Positions 1-12,030 of a stretch of DNA of 64,000 nt are shown here, piece by piece (within the stretch, counting starts at the first letter, position 1; each line of letters begins with the position of its first letter). Location: positions 62,001 through 126,000 of the forward strand of contig JAHLEZ010000004.1 of NCBI GenBank assembly GCA_020726505.1, written 5' to 3'. Below the pieces are notes generated by a model. The model was not told the DNA's origin and did no database searches. It saw only the letters and a list, made by a program, of their open reading frames with translations. The stretch comes from Leptodontidium sp. MPI-SDFR-AT-0119. Taxonomy: Eukaryota > Ascomycota > Leotiomycetes > Helotiales > Leptodontidiaceae. The position numbers and the translations under genes are program-made.

Positions 1-236
1 TAGGGGTACCAACCTACCCTGCCGTCGTTCCTCCGAAAAGTCGTCGCAACTCCCCAACCAAAGCACGTCGTTCATAGAATAGAAAATATCAAGCACGGAT
101 AAGGAAAATGTGACAAGTCATGTCCGTCTCTGGATTGCAAATGATTTGCATTAGAATTATATTCCCCCATAAGTACTTTTCCCATTATTCCTCCTCCTCA
201 AATACATAAGGACAAGAAAAGCAAAAAAAAAAAGGC
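1..236. other. Intergenic, 3' flank of the WSC gene
   Basis: No gene is seen. The stretch just after the stop codon of the WSC gene is T/A-rich (an A run at about 222-233), fitting its 3' untranslated region on the minus strand. Confidence 0.5.
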
Positions 237-2208
237 TTAAGCTAAAATGAATCCCGCGAGCATCATTCCTCCGTTGATGAACATTGCCATTGTGTTGGAG
301 CCTGACATGCGGGGAGCAGCATTGGCTTGGACGAGGGATTGGGTTGGCTTGGGGGTGACTTGAAGTACAACGCTGGAGCTGGCGTAGGGGACGACAGTGG
401 TTGCCCCAAGGCCAATGGGGTAAATTGGGACGGCTGGGGTTGGCTTTCCGACATTTCCAATTGCGCTAGAGGTCGAGGCACCTCCTGCTGGGTAAGTCGG
501 GACACCGACGTTACCCTTGGTGGTCTCGCCTTTGCTGGGGCCAGCTGGGTAGGTTGGCACTGGGACACCAGCACCTGGAGTGGTAGCGCCGCCAGCTGGG
601 TAAATGGGGACTGGTGCCTCTGGGTTTGCTGGGTAAGATGGGTAGGCGCCTGGGGCTCCTGGCTGGGTTTGCGCTGGAGATTGAGGGTATGGGACAAGCG
701 TGACAGTTGCTGGTCTAGTCGCAGTTGGGGTGACTGGGCAAACAGTGGTGTAAAGCTTGACAATCTCAGTCGTCACGTGGCCCAATGGGCAGTTGGTCAC
801 GGTTGGTGCGCACGAAGTGATCGTGTACACGGAGGTGGCGTAAACGGTCGAGGTGGTGTATTTGGTAACCGAGCCGCTGTACTCTGGGGTTGGGTATCCC
901 TTACCAGTCTCAGTGGAGGTGGCTGGGCAGACAGTGGTGTAGTGCGAGACGCTGGTGGCGACAGATCCGTATGGGCAGTTTGTCACGGTTGGGGCGCAAG
1001 AGCTGATGACATAGGTCTTGGTCGTCTCGACAACAGAGGTGACATACACGGGCGTGGATGCAGGGTAAGTTGGTTGAGTCTGGCTCGAGGTGGTGGGAGA
1101 CGAGTTTGACCAGGTGCTTGTCGAGGTAATCGTTGGCTTTGCGGTGGTTGACGATTTAGTAGAGCTTGCAGTGGTAGAAGCGCTTGAATCGGTAGAGCTG
1201 GCAGTGCTTGAAGCTGTCGAGGACTCAGTCGAGCTAGCAGCTGACGACTCGGTTGAGCTTGCAGTGCTCGAAGCAGTTGAAGACTCAGTCGAGCTAGCGG
1301 TCGAGGACTCGGTCGAGCTGGCAGTGCTTGAAGCCGTGGAAGACTCGGTTGAGCTTGCGGTAGAAGACTTAGTGGAGCTAGCGGTGCTTGACGCAGTCGA
1401 TGACTTGGTAGAGCTAGCAGTGGAAGACTCAGTTGAGCTGGCGGTGCTTGACGCAGTCGATGACTTGGTAGAGCTAGCAGTGGAAGACTCAGTTGAGCTG
1501 GCGGTGCTTGAAGCTGTCGACGACTTGGTGGTGCTGGCGGTGGAAGATGAAGAGGTGGTTGAGACGTCAGTGGATGAAGATGAAGCACTGCTTGAAGCTA
1601 GAAATAATGTTAGCATTGAGTTTGGTAGTTCCGTAAAAGCATCATTAGGTAGAAACAATCACAAGCGAACTATTTAGGCGAAGAGCAGAAAGCTGCAATA
1701 GCAAAACTCTCCCGCGAAAATAGACAATGACCGAATCGCAAAACCCATGAAGTAAACATAGACACTGGTACATACTGGACGAAGCGGTGTTCACGCTGGA
1801 GCTCGACGAGGATCCAGCAGCGCAAGTGTTATCATAGATGCTCTGAGCATAAAAACCTCCGCAGGTCTGGGCGGCGTTTCCGAAGCATGGCATATTACAG
1901 TAGGAATCAAACGAGGCCGTTCCGGTCAGAGTGTTGCCACAGAAGCAGGCATATCCTTCTTCCAATCCAGCATATTTGAAGCCAGCGGCAGTACAAGCCG
2001 CCTGGCAGTTGTCTACGGTGGTGTCTTCGGTGGTAGAAGGCACAACACGCTCAGTGAGGGCTGGCGTTCCATCCTGACCATAGAAGAAACATCCTTGCGA
2101 CACGAATCCGCAGCCTGGAGTTGTTGTTTGAGGAGCGGCGGAGACGGCAGCGGCGAGGATGCTTGAGATAATTAGAGGGCTAACCTTCCATGACAGAGAG
2201 GAAGACAT
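237..2208 (-). CDS. WSC-domain, Ser/Thr-rich GPI-anchored cell-surface protein
   Basis: Two exons, 2208-1776 and 1597-237, joined across a GTATGT...CTAG intron in matching phase, give 597 aa. Residues 1-24 form a signal peptide ending in AVSAA. Residues about 31-118 are a WSC domain: eight cysteines, including the GCFFYGQDG start and the YACFCGN core. A long Ser/Thr/Ala repeat ([13 protein letters not shown] type) follows, then two copies of a module built on CAPTVTNCP...TTVCP, a Pro-rich stretch, and a hydrophobic C-terminus ([17 protein letters not shown]) that looks like a GPI signal. WSC domains bind wall polysaccharides. Fungal WSC proteins act as wall-stress sensors or wall-modifying surface proteins. 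No cytoplasmic tail is seen, so a GPI wall protein is more likely than a Wsc1-type transmembrane sensor. The heavy O-mannosylation target and the coding minisatellite suggest variable length between strains. Confidence 0.88.
1150..1560 (-). repeat. Coding minisatellite in the WSC gene
   Basis: Degenerate tandem repeats encode the Ser/Thr/Ala stalk. Positions 1381-1440 and 1441-1500 are identical 60-bp units (20 codons), so a recent unit duplication has occurred. Flanking units are diverged at third positions. Confidence 0.9.
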
Positions 2209-3200
2209 GATGATTATGGTTGTTGGTTAAACCAGTGACCGAAGCAAACGAGTGTGAGGGGTGAACCGGCAAAAAAACCAAACGTCCATCTGGAGGGAAA
2301 GCCGTTGGGTTATGTTAGTTTGAGGAGTAGGCCAGCGCCAGAGTTCAGTCAGTGTTAGTGCCAGTGCCATCCTCGCTCGCAATCTGCAGGGTTAGGGTTA
2401 CCAAAGCGGTAAAAAGTCGTGAAAATCAATATTATTACTTAGCGTCTCCCGCCCCTCCCCCGCCCTCCCCCGCTCCACCGCCAGGCCAGGCCAGGCCCGT
2501 CCGACTGGGGCATGCTCCAAAATAAATTACCCCGCAGAACCACGAGCGAACGGGACGGTGGTTCCTGCTTAAGCGGCCCACCGAGCTGAGTCGCTATGCA
2601 AGCCACTGCCCTAATCCCGTCTGGAATACTTGGTACGTACGGAAATCCACGTCGGATTGCGGCATTTTATTACCTTTCTAAAGTGCCCTCCTCATCCATT
2701 ACTTCCTTGGCAAATAGCCCTGAATCTCCCCCTGGCCCGTTTGGCCCGGGCTTTCTTTTTGCTGTCATGGTTCCAGTAAGGAAGGACCTTCCTCTTGCTG
2801 ACTACTCATCCAACTCACCTTGTTGTGGCCTCGGCCTCGTCCCCAGATCTCTCCCCACTGGGAACAGGGAACAGTAGAGTAGTTAGAGTAATCAAGGTAG
2901 GTTGGCCCAGGTAGGGCGGACGAAAGAGCGGCCGTGCAGCCAATCCATGGAACACGAGGTGGATCGCGGAGGGTGGGGAGTGGAGAGTGGAGGCTGGAGG
3001 ATGATGGATGGGATGATGGATATTGTTCTTGATGGTGCGAGGAGAGCAGAGCCAAATGTCGAGTAATTTGTGAAGAGAGATTGGACGAGCTGTATTTGAG
3101 CAGTCACATGACGATCTTGGATCACTTTGAGATGATAAGTTCGTGCTGATTTGATTAGAAATTGGTAGGTTTGTTTAGGCAAATGCTCGGTTACAAATAA
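2209..3200. other. Upstream region of the WSC gene, no gene supported
   Basis: Normal base composition with CT-rich and CCCGCCCC-rich patches near 2445-2500, as in fungal promoters. Short open frames on both strands overlap one another and have no domain or splice logic. I see no gene here. Confidence 0.5.
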
Positions 3201-6200
3201 GGAAAAGCGGATTGAAAAGGGGGACAGCTAAATCGATATACGCTAAAAATGTATTGACTTGGCGAGTGTCATCTATTAACCTCGCTGTGCCATATTAATT
3301 TGTACTGCGTGGCAAGGGAGCCTTATGTATAGCATAAATATTCATAATTATGTAATTACCCCTGGCTAGGAATGAAAATTGAAGTTATTCGAACTACTTA
3401 GGTAAATACTACTACTACTCCTACTACTATTACTACTATTACTTCTACTATTATTATACCTTCTATTCTTTGACCTTATGGCCCCGCACCTTTTGTAACG
3501 ATTTACAGCGATGTTGCTAATGCTTTTACTGCATTTTAAGCGTATGCTAAAGCTAATGGCTATGCTCTTTGGCAACGGGATTCAAGGCTATTCCGTATAT
3601 TATTTGTTTGCGATCGCGTAGGTAAATACGACACAAGAGGGAAGTAAAAGGATGTACACTTTTCTAAGAGACGTCAAAATACAAGTTTAAAAAAGTGTAA
3701 ATGTTTAATGAGAATTGCTTTTATATAAGACAAGGTTTTAAGACAGTAGGAAGTAAGGGTCTGGGAAGTAATACATAACTATGCGGCTTTTGCAGATTTT
3801 ATAGCTTACTTAGTACACAGAATTGCTTCTGCTTCTGCAGAGATTCGTGCTTCTATTAATACCTTAGCTAAGGCTAGTTTCTCGAATGCACAAATCCTAA
3901 CAATATTCCTCGGCGCATTACATAGTAATACGCTTGCTGATTAGCTAAGGCAGTGGCGGGAGTCTTGTCTTAGCTACATACGTATTACACAATAATACTT
4001 TTGTTAATTAGTCGCATTTATAGTAGTGCGCGACGTTAATTAGTCGTATTAATAGCCGTAGCACGAGCCGCATCTTATTAAAATTATCGCTGTATTAAAA
4101 TCACAGTGGTAATCGTCGTAATATTAAAATAAATACTTAAAATCGTAAGTAAAGAAGTAAAGATTAATTTAAGTAATTGCTATTATTAATACTATTTCTT
4201 AGAATTTGTTGGTCCACAGGTCCCTGCATGAGTATACTTCAGTCTGGAAAAGGGGGTGCGAGTCAAAGTCAGGGGTCAGAACCTAGCCGGACTAGTTTCG
4301 GTGAATATTTAGTGGGGTTCCGTAGTATATAGTCTGGCTCTCCTCGTACTCTCTTAAAAAATACACAGATTTTTGAACCACACTTTATTACTCTGTCACT
4401 ATACTCGCATTAGAATATATTCACATATGCGGCGTGGTATATAAACTAGTACTGCACCGACACCCTTACTTATTATTTAACGAGTTACGACCGTTAAACG
4501 ATGCCGACGCGCTAGTGTCAAACGTTAAGCTAGTTACCCTTACACTAGTATTCTTTGTAATATATTAAGTATTAAAAGCTAATCGTAATACTATTTCCTT
4601 ATAAGCCTTGCCAAAGCAAACTTTATTAAATTCGCTTAAGAAATTTAGTATAAAAAGCGACCTTTTGCTCTACGATAACCGCCTTTTGGTTCTTAACGTT
4701 AATTACCTCCGCACTCTTATAATTAAAGAAGTTTATAATTAAGTTACAATAGCGCACCTTAATACCAAGAAAACGATTTAACTACTTTCTTTTTAATACT
4801 AGTAGTACAAAATTACATCGATAGTCCAGTAATATTACCGCAATTATTATATATTGTGAAAGGGAAAAACCCAATAAACCACACAACAAGAGAGGTAGCA
4901 TGTAGTGAGGTACGGGAGAGACTCTAAGTGTAGGAAATCGCGGATCGATCAAATCTAAAGATAATACATATCTGAAGAGCATGAAAAGTCGAGTGAGGGG
5001 AGGAGAAAAAAGTGTATTAGATAATATCTATGGAAAGTTCTTGGTTGTTGAGTTGTTTTCAAGTGATGAACCCCTTTATCGGGAAAGAGCCTATCCGGTC
5101 AGGTGACAAAGGAGCTACCAGAGCCTTCCCCACCACAATATATTAACGAATTTAAGTCCCTTGGGATAAAAAGCTTAATTTCTTTATTTTTTCCTTATTC
5201 TGTTTCGACCCTAAGAATATATTATAATAGATTACTACTTCTTTAATAAAAATAAGTATAGATTTAATAATATCCTCGTCTTTATTAATAATTTTAGTAA
5301 ATAAGCTATTAGTATCCCTTACTAAAAAACGACTAATACTCAGAAGCTAACTAGTATATACATTTATTACGTATATTATTATTTTAGTGCTTCCTTAATT
5401 ATTACTTTTAATAAAGGACCTTAGTTTATTTTTAGGTTTTAAACCGCCTTAAGTAAAATCCTCGAAACTAAGAAACAATTATCCGTTATTAATTATTTAT
5501 AAATAAATAACCAAACCAAAGTTTACAATTAATACTTATAAAAAAGACTTAGACTCTTCGTTATATATTATTAAAACGATTAGTTTAAGTATTTCTCTAT
5601 TATGAACTATGCTTAAATATTACTTTTATACGATTCTTTAAAAAGACTCTTTTTATTTAAGGTAATCTTTGCAGTTGGTAGCAATCGTGCCTTCGATATC
5701 TTCCAAGCTACTGAAGGAGGGTCCGCCGCTGCTATGACACTGCCACGCTTGACTATGAACGACAGGCCATCTCCAATGATGTCAAGACCAGAGATGGGTT
5801 GAAGTTCACGATGAAACGTAAAGTCCTCGCAATTGAGAGCCAAGCTTGCTAATGTTAGGAAGTGGCTCTCGACGTCATTACCCTTGACGGACTCCTGAGC
5901 AATACCAGTCATATAAGAGAGTAACACTATCTTTGTATTGCTCAAATGAGATAGAATATTCGATGTAATAATAATAGCGTCTCTTAATCCGGATATCATC
6001 TTCTTAAGCTGCTGGGCGGCCTCGACAAGAACTAGGTGATTCTTCTGGATCTTACGCGCTAGTGTAAGGTCCGAAATAGAAATAATGATAAAGTTTATAT
6101 CGTTCCTATGATATTCTTTATCGAGGCACAATTGTTAGATATTAATAAGTCCTTCGGGCGTTATCCGTACGACTAAAACATTAAAAGCTTCTTTGGGCTT

Positions 6201-6690
6201 CTTCCGGATTCCAGTCTCCTTTTCCCCTTCTAGAGATTTCCGTTTTCGCTTCTTGCGTATAAGCTCGGTATGCGTGATCGTGGTGTCAATTATATTTGAG
6301 TCGCTCGAAGTGATCGTGGTACAGACGCTGTCAGTTATTATACATGTGAACTAGAGATGAGATAGGCTGGATTCTTTGCCGTGCGAATCGAGGCTGACAT
6401 AACCGCGGAATAACTGGAGCAGGATTTCGAAGAAAATCCAGAGGCAAGGCACCCAAAATTTCAGCCACAAGCATTGACATCTTGTTATATAGTTGCTGAT
6501 ATGATAGTCACCACGTTCACAAGTTAACATGATTCATTCTTTATAAATTCTTGCGGTCAACTTCAAAAACGAAAAGTTAAACAAGATTACAAAATTGCAA
6601 TTCTACCTCTATAACAACATTACTCATTATTATCCCTCCCTCCTTCAATTTCGACTCGTCCATGTACACTTATTCGGCACAGAAGTGTAA
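3200..6690. repeat. AT-rich, RIP-like decayed repeat block
   Basis: Composition drops sharply to TA-rich text with stops in all frames. A (TAC)n microsatellite lies at about 3402-3450. A short stretch at about 4205-4410 has normal composition and LTR-promoter-like features (TATATA, then a CT-rich run). A non-AT-rich patch at 5660-6070 contains the only longer open frame. This is the usual look of transposon DNA mutated by RIP (CpA to TpA). I cannot name the element family. Confidence 0.7.
5613..6131 (-). pseudogene. Open fragment of unknown gene inside the AT-rich block
   Basis: A 172-codon frame covers a patch whose composition is normal, unlike its surroundings. The reading includes a heptad-like helical stretch (VEAAQQLKKMISGLRDAI) and a segment around SGLDIIGDGLSFIVKRGS. 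The C-terminal 20 codons run into AT-rich sequence, so the frame is probably broken by it. I do not recognise the family. It may be a gene fragment captured by or stranded between repeats. Confidence 0.3.
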
Positions 6691-6696
6691 GCAAGA

Positions 6697-7892
6697 TCAG
6701 AATAATAGATAGGAAAAAATCAGTATCCCAGCCCAGAGAGCACAACATGAATGAGTATATGCGGGGTGCGCCCTTCCAGCCTTGTTCTCGATGACGCTTT
6801 GAATTTCAAAGCCCAGTGTTGCATTCCATTCCGGTTGTTCCCTTCCCAGAAGCAATTGATCAGATCGCATTTGGTCAATCTTTCCGGAGAAGTGAATTCG
6901 AATACTGCCCACAATCTCAGACGACAACGAACGCAAAGAGTCAGGGTACATTGAGAAAAGACCAGAAATATCTCCCTCTGCGGACTGGTTGTCGAACTGC
7001 CCTGTTATATGAGGGGAGGGGATGGAAACAGCCCAGTCGTCCTCAACCCTGGTGGACTCATTATTAAGCCCGGTTGCCAATCTCATTTCGCCTTCGTAGA
7101 GATAGTCTCTTTCATCGAGGCTGCTAGAGCTAGGCCCGCTGCACGGCTGGGTCAGGTTGAGCGTGAGCTTGGGGGGCCACATCAAGTTTTTTTTAGATAT
7201 ATCGCCTGACAAAGCGTACCCCGGAGCAGACGACGGCTTTGTGTCCAGGGTCCAATTCGGACCATCCTCACCGCCTCCTCTACATCGCGCGACAAAGCAA
7301 GTTAACACGCAATTCTCAAGACGCAAGACATGCAATATTCCTGTCTGGAACGTGTACATTTGAAGCTGGACAGCTCACCCCTTCGTAAAAAAATTGAAAT
7401 ACTGATATCTCTCCTCAGAAGACGAAGAGTAGTTCCCAAGACTTGAACCGTCCATCCAGGCCCAGATTTGAACTCCTATCGGATTTCCTGAGTTCACCGC
7501 TCCAGGCATGGTAATTGCAACAAGCGAATTATAGGAGATTTCGAGGGTGCTGTTCATGAAGCGTTGGCATCCAAGGTTCCCGTCGCTATGGAAGTCTTCA
7601 GCCTCGTTGTTTTGGTTAGGATCTTGCAGAGCTAAGGTGAATGTGATCGTTCCATTATAGTACCTGAAAGCCGACGAGTTCTATTAGCACAAAAAATGAC
7701 GAAGTCTTGGTTTGGGGCTATAAGAGTTCAGCAAATGATCACTTACGAGCCAGTGCTCCCGTAGAACCAACGAACAAGACCAGTTATGTTTGAAGGTCGC
7801 TCTCCTGATTCGAAAGTGTACGAAGTATCCTCGGAGGCAGAAATTGGGGTGACAAGCCCTAGCAGAACACATAAAAGACTGTGGAGAAACAT
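6697..7892 (-). CDS. Secreted GPI-anchored protein of unknown function
   Basis: Three exons fit in phase: 7892-7747, 7663-7379 and 7279-6697, giving 337 aa. The start is chosen because the ATG opens a clear signal peptide (hydrophobic LLCVLLGLVTPISA, cleavage near residue 20). The body has several N-glycosylation sites (NIT, NGT, NST, NYS, NLT, NES, NQS, NAT) and a Gly-rich GGGGEDG turn at the second splice junction. The last 20 residues are hydrophobic (CCALWAGILIFSYLLF) after a small-residue stretch, fitting a GPI or membrane anchor. No catalytic motif is seen. It is transcribed away from another GPI-type secreted protein gene (8695-9819) and sits beside an AT-rich block, the typical setting of fast-evolving secreted proteins. 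Confidence 0.75.
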
Positions 7893-8694
7893 CTTATAAG
7901 TATAAGCCGTCAACAAATGTCAACTCCCGCAGAAGAACAGTGAGTGTTCCTTGAATACCATTCTGAGCAGGCTAATATATTCGCGATCCTTCGTGGCTAA
8001 TCTCTCGGGAAGGATTGATACAGGGGTCGCGGAAGGGACGTTCAATCCATGTTTCTGCCGCTGCTGGAAGAGTGAATTTATGGGGCAAGAGCCACCGGTT
8101 TGGATGTTTGATTGGTTTAACCACTCACCGCCTTGTTGAGGTTCTGGCGCCCTTTCGCTTCTATGGCTTTTGGCACTGCTCTTCTCCTGTCCGCATGCCA
8201 GGGCCAGGAGACACATTTGGCGTGGACAAGGTTGGCGAGGCATTCTGCCAAGGGAAGCGCTGCTGCTTCTGGTTTGGCTTAGTTGCTTGGCTCTTCCCAG
8301 TCACGGATAATGGTCAAATCTTCCTCCGATGATTACTTCCGCTGTGAGGATCAATAAACCCCAAGAACGCATGAACTCAGTCATGGGACGGAAATACCTC
8401 AGAAGGGCAAGGCCAACTCCATAGAGTTAATTGCTATTGGATATCGGATGAAGGCTGTGGTCTTGGAACCAATAATCCCACCCTGGTACCTGTTTTTAGG
8501 ACTTTCGACCCCATAATTCTGCCAAAATTTTCTATCATATTGGCCAGCAACCTCTGTTGAGGCCACTATTTATAATTCGTAAGCCTACCAAGGACAGTCA
8601 GGACAAGGCAGGGTATGAAAATTTTTTGCAAGTAAAAGGTCTTCAAGAGACGGAAAAGTGCTCTCTCCTGCTTGCCACCTCCAGAACTGCCATC
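7893..8694. promoter_or_regulatory. Shared upstream region of two divergent secreted-protein genes
   Basis: About 800 bp separate the two start codons. Overlapping short frames on both strands (about 7920-8330) lack any recognisable domain. No shared site could be identified by eye. Confidence 0.4.
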
Positions 8695-9819
8695 ATGTTA
8701 CCCTTCTATTTTGCCATACACCTCGCCATCTCCATAGGATTCAGCAGCCGCCCGACCACTGCCCAAGACAATTCAATAAGTCTGGAGCAAGCCATTGAGA
8801 TTCCTAAGGACGCGCTCATTGTTAGACCTTCAAATCGAAGTCAAGTCAGTGTCGCTGCGTTAAATGTAGTTGATGTCCTGAGTCCGCGTGCATGGGAGTG
8901 CCCCTCAGCTTATGTTGAGTGTTATGGTGATTTGATTCCTCTCCTTGCGTTCCAACCCAGCTGAGATTTATTAGGCTTGGGGACCTGTTGTCCTGGTTAT
9001 TCGATGTCTGTAAGATGCTGCCTCGATGGAACGTGCACGGATCCTGGGGATGAGTGCTGCCCAACAGGCGGCATGTGCCCGTTCGGGGAGAAATGCTGTG
9101 GCATTGACGGCTGTGCACCCACTGGTTCGGTCTGTTGTGGGAATTATCATTACTGCGAGGCAGGCAATTATTGCGTTTGGGTCGGCAGCGTTCAACAATG
9201 CTGCGAGACTTACAACTGCCGCGGGTTCGGCGGCGGGTCGGACGACGAGGACGAAGAATCATCTACAACCGAAATTGCTGCTCCAAGCAGTAGTACAACG
9301 TCAGCCTCTGGAACCAGTACCGCAGGTGCTGGGCAATCAGTGGTATATGAGTACTACTATACATACGTGACATGGTAAGATCGTTTTCTAATGGCTTGAG
9401 GATACTCTCTAAGTGTTCATTGTAGGTATTATTACATCACTAGCTACACTATCTACGTATCGCCACTTCTTTCCACCGACACGACGACGGAAACATTTAC
9501 CACTTCCACTCGTGTCTCACTCCAGGCAGCCAACTCTGACGACGCATCGCTTCAATTTGAGAGCCTCACCAACACAATGTCCTTCGCAACTCCAGCTAAA
9601 GCCAATCTCCCCGTTACAGTGTCGGTGATTCAGAACAGCCAAGCAACTAAGTCAACCACAAGCAGAAGCATTGCCCTTGGGAGCAGCGCGCCTATCAGTA
9701 GCAGTGTTAGCAACAGTGCCTCGCTAAACTTATCCACAGAAACCCTGTTTCTTGGCCTTAGTATACGGGGAGTAGGAGTGTTGGCGTCGTCTTTAGCAGC
9801 ATTTCTAGCGTGGGTTTAA
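8695..9819 (+). CDS. Secreted Cys-rich GPI-anchored protein
   Basis: Three exons in matching phase: 8695-8926, 8975-9374 and 9426-9819, giving 341 aa. Introns are 48 and 51 nt. Residues 1-23 are a signal peptide ending TTAQ. Residues about 70-160 hold a dense cysteine region with paired cysteines (TCCPG, RCCLDG, ECCPTG, KCCG, VCCG, QCCETYNC), resembling granulin/knottin-like disulfide modules found in ascomycete surface proteins. A Ser/Thr-rich stalk and a YYYTYVTWYYYITSY aromatic run follow. The C-terminus (GVGVLASSLAAFLAWV) looks like a GPI signal. Function is unknown. It could be an effector-like or wall protein. The first donor is GTGATT, weaker than usual, but it is the only choice restoring the frame. 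Confidence 0.8.
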
Positions 9820-10618
9820 TAGTGTGTAATAATCTATAGAAGATTCTATTGATTTTGATTGCCTGAAGACTCTGGTATTACTCTTTATAAAGACTTGATA
9901 GATTTTAATTTAATATTTCCCCCTGGTTTAAAACAGCGTTCTTCACCACCTTTCTAATACAGCCTTTAATTGTTCTCTTTTGTTTTAAAGCTGCCGGCTA
10001 GCCCGTGTTACGGCGCCGGATATGACGATTCTAATTATCGCTTAACTGCCGCCTAAACAAGCCTAACGCCCCCTATAGGTTATAGCGGCTACTTATAAGC
10101 TTCAATTATAACTTATAAAGTAATTAGAATTTAGTAGCCTTTTATACTCTTAAAAGTAGCCTAGCTTTAAATCCTCGTATATAAGCATTCTACTTCTTTT
10201 AAAGCTTCGACTTATTTACTTAGTATTTCCCTTAAATCCTAAGTATCCTGGCCTTTATATTATTTAAGGCTCTACTTTATAACAATCAATTCATATGTTA
10301 TAGACTAAGGGGATTCAGGGGTTTAAGTTAGGTTTGACTAAGATCACTTTCGGTGAGGTTTCGGGGGTAATTCGCATGTATATAATAAGGAGGGCCTCCC
10401 GTAGACTCCTTAAATTCTATATCTTCTTCGTTTCCTTCGTATTAGACTTATAATATTACTCTTGCTATACTCTTGCTCCCACACTCGACTGCTAGAGGTA
10501 TTGCGTCGTTACAATTTGTACTCCTATTACGTTATCTTATTAAACGAAAGAATTACTTTATTTACTTAATCTCTTAAATCTTCGTAATAAGTTAAAACAA
10601 TTATAAAAAAATTTATTT
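9820..10618. repeat. AT-rich RIP-like repeat remnant
   Basis: TA-rich text with no open frames. The part at about 10290-10500 has a TATATAATA run followed by a CT-rich stretch and a CTATACTC-type tail, weakly similar in layout to 4320-4420. Both could be solo-LTR relics of one family. Confidence 0.6.
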
Positions 10619-12030
10619 TTATTTAAAGAAAGTTTCTTTCAAACTCCAATTCTCGTCCTTGCTTATCTGCCCTTGATTAATCGCAATTTGCAAAAGCACC
10701 CAATCCTTAACCTTCTTCGTTCGCCAACTATTATCGCAATTTTGAACCGCCTCATCGAAGTCCGCTTTCAATTCCCCCTTCTCCATCTCCTCAATCCAAG
10801 CTGGTGCACGAGATACCATTTCGGTTTTGAAGAGAGCACGTAAGCAGGTCAGCTCATACTCGAGAAGGTGTTCCCAATAGAGGTCGTCGACTCCTTGGTT
10901 GCTGGGATCATCGTGATCTGGGGGGTACTCCTCGACTTTTGGAATCTGTGCTCTATCTCTCCCTTTCAAGAACTCGGGTAGCGTACAAGCTCTCCATAAT
11001 GGCAAAGCTGAAACACTCTCCCAGTCCATCACGCCCGTAACCTTTCCATCGTTGTCAACAAGAATGTTCTGCATAGAGAGTCATCATGGAAGAGAACGGA
11101 GGGCTCCTTCACCTCGACAGACTGGGTCTGATTGCTGCTGCTGGGAAAGAAATGAGGAAGCAGCACAAGTAATTGATGCGCCAGGGCTTTGGCCTCTTCC
11201 GCATCCTCGATATCGTCTTCATCACTCGAAGCAGCTGAGATGATTCGTTCTTGGTCTGCGAGGACCAAGGCAAGGCGAGCCCGGATCCAGTCTTGGGAAC
11301 TGGCGAATGGCCCCCGAGGCACATCTTGCTGGAGGCGATCTCCCCAGAGGAAAGTCAAAGATACCATTCGACCGAGAGCAGGATACATTTGGCCTGGGGT
11401 CTGGGTGACTTTCTGCTCTGCTTTGGTCGTTTCCAAGCCCGCAGCAGGCATGAGATCTCTGTCAATCACATCAGACGCAGGTTGAGAATGCAGCTGATCA
11501 AGAGATATGGGGTGCAAATAGTGCGACTCCTTCAAGTCCACAAACAAGTCTCCAATTCCAGAGAACCGGAGATCAAACAATTGAGCTTGATACTTTGCCA
11601 CCGCCTTCACTAGCCCCCGTTTTACTTCTTCTGACATGAACCTCCATTTCTCTCGTAAAGATACGCCCGGTAGCATCTCCACCAAGGTCCATTCGAAGCC
11701 AGGCTCGTTGTCAGCCGAGTCGTTAAAGGCAAAGATGCTTGGTACCGGGATTTGCGTGCATTTGTGAACGAACTGCAGAGTGGCGACTTCGCTATTGGTT
11801 TTGTTGAAAGGGTCTACAGGCAAGGTGGCACGTAGTAGGAAGAAGTCATCGTTGGCATTTGTGGTGATTTTGAAGAGCTTGTTGAAGGCGCCTTGGGCGT
11901 CAAAGGTGACCTGGCCGCGAACCTCTGGCGCAATGTTGAGATGTCTCCGGGCCAGAAGCTCAACAACTTCAGGATCTGGCTGAATTGTCCATTGTGGCAC
12001 CCAGCCAAATGTTCCAAGCACCCATTCCAA
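10619..12030 (-). CDS. Phosphotransferase (APH) family protein, one-base frameshift
   Basis: Two overlapping frames (12030 to about 11080, then 11074-10619) together read as one aminoglycoside-phosphotransferase-like (APH/choline-kinase fold) protein of about 470 aa. The N-terminal part has the LF.I.T......LLRATLP nucleotide-binding strand and an FEWTLVEMLPGVSL hinge. The catalytic loop reads FHDD then, in the next frame, MQNILVDNDGKVTGVMDWE, which supplies the metal-binding DWE. The frame changes between them at about 11078-11086, where one base of the expected LS codons is missing. The total span is 2 mod 3, as a single-base deletion predicts. No intron of usable length explains it. Fungal members of this family have unknown substrates, not antibiotics. 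Either a pseudogene or a sequencing error. Confidence 0.75.

Noticed and set aside
327..1677. Long plus-strand frames opposite the WSC gene
   Set aside because: Mirror frames created by the repetitive Ser/Thr codons; no start context, domain or splice partner.
2385..2405. GGTTAGGGTTA, a telomere-like string
   Set aside because: Less than two repeat units and flanked by ordinary sequence; no telomere or subtelomere signal.
7920..8332. Overlapping frames on both strands between the divergent secreted-protein genes
   Set aside because: No domain or splice logic; lies in a promoter region.
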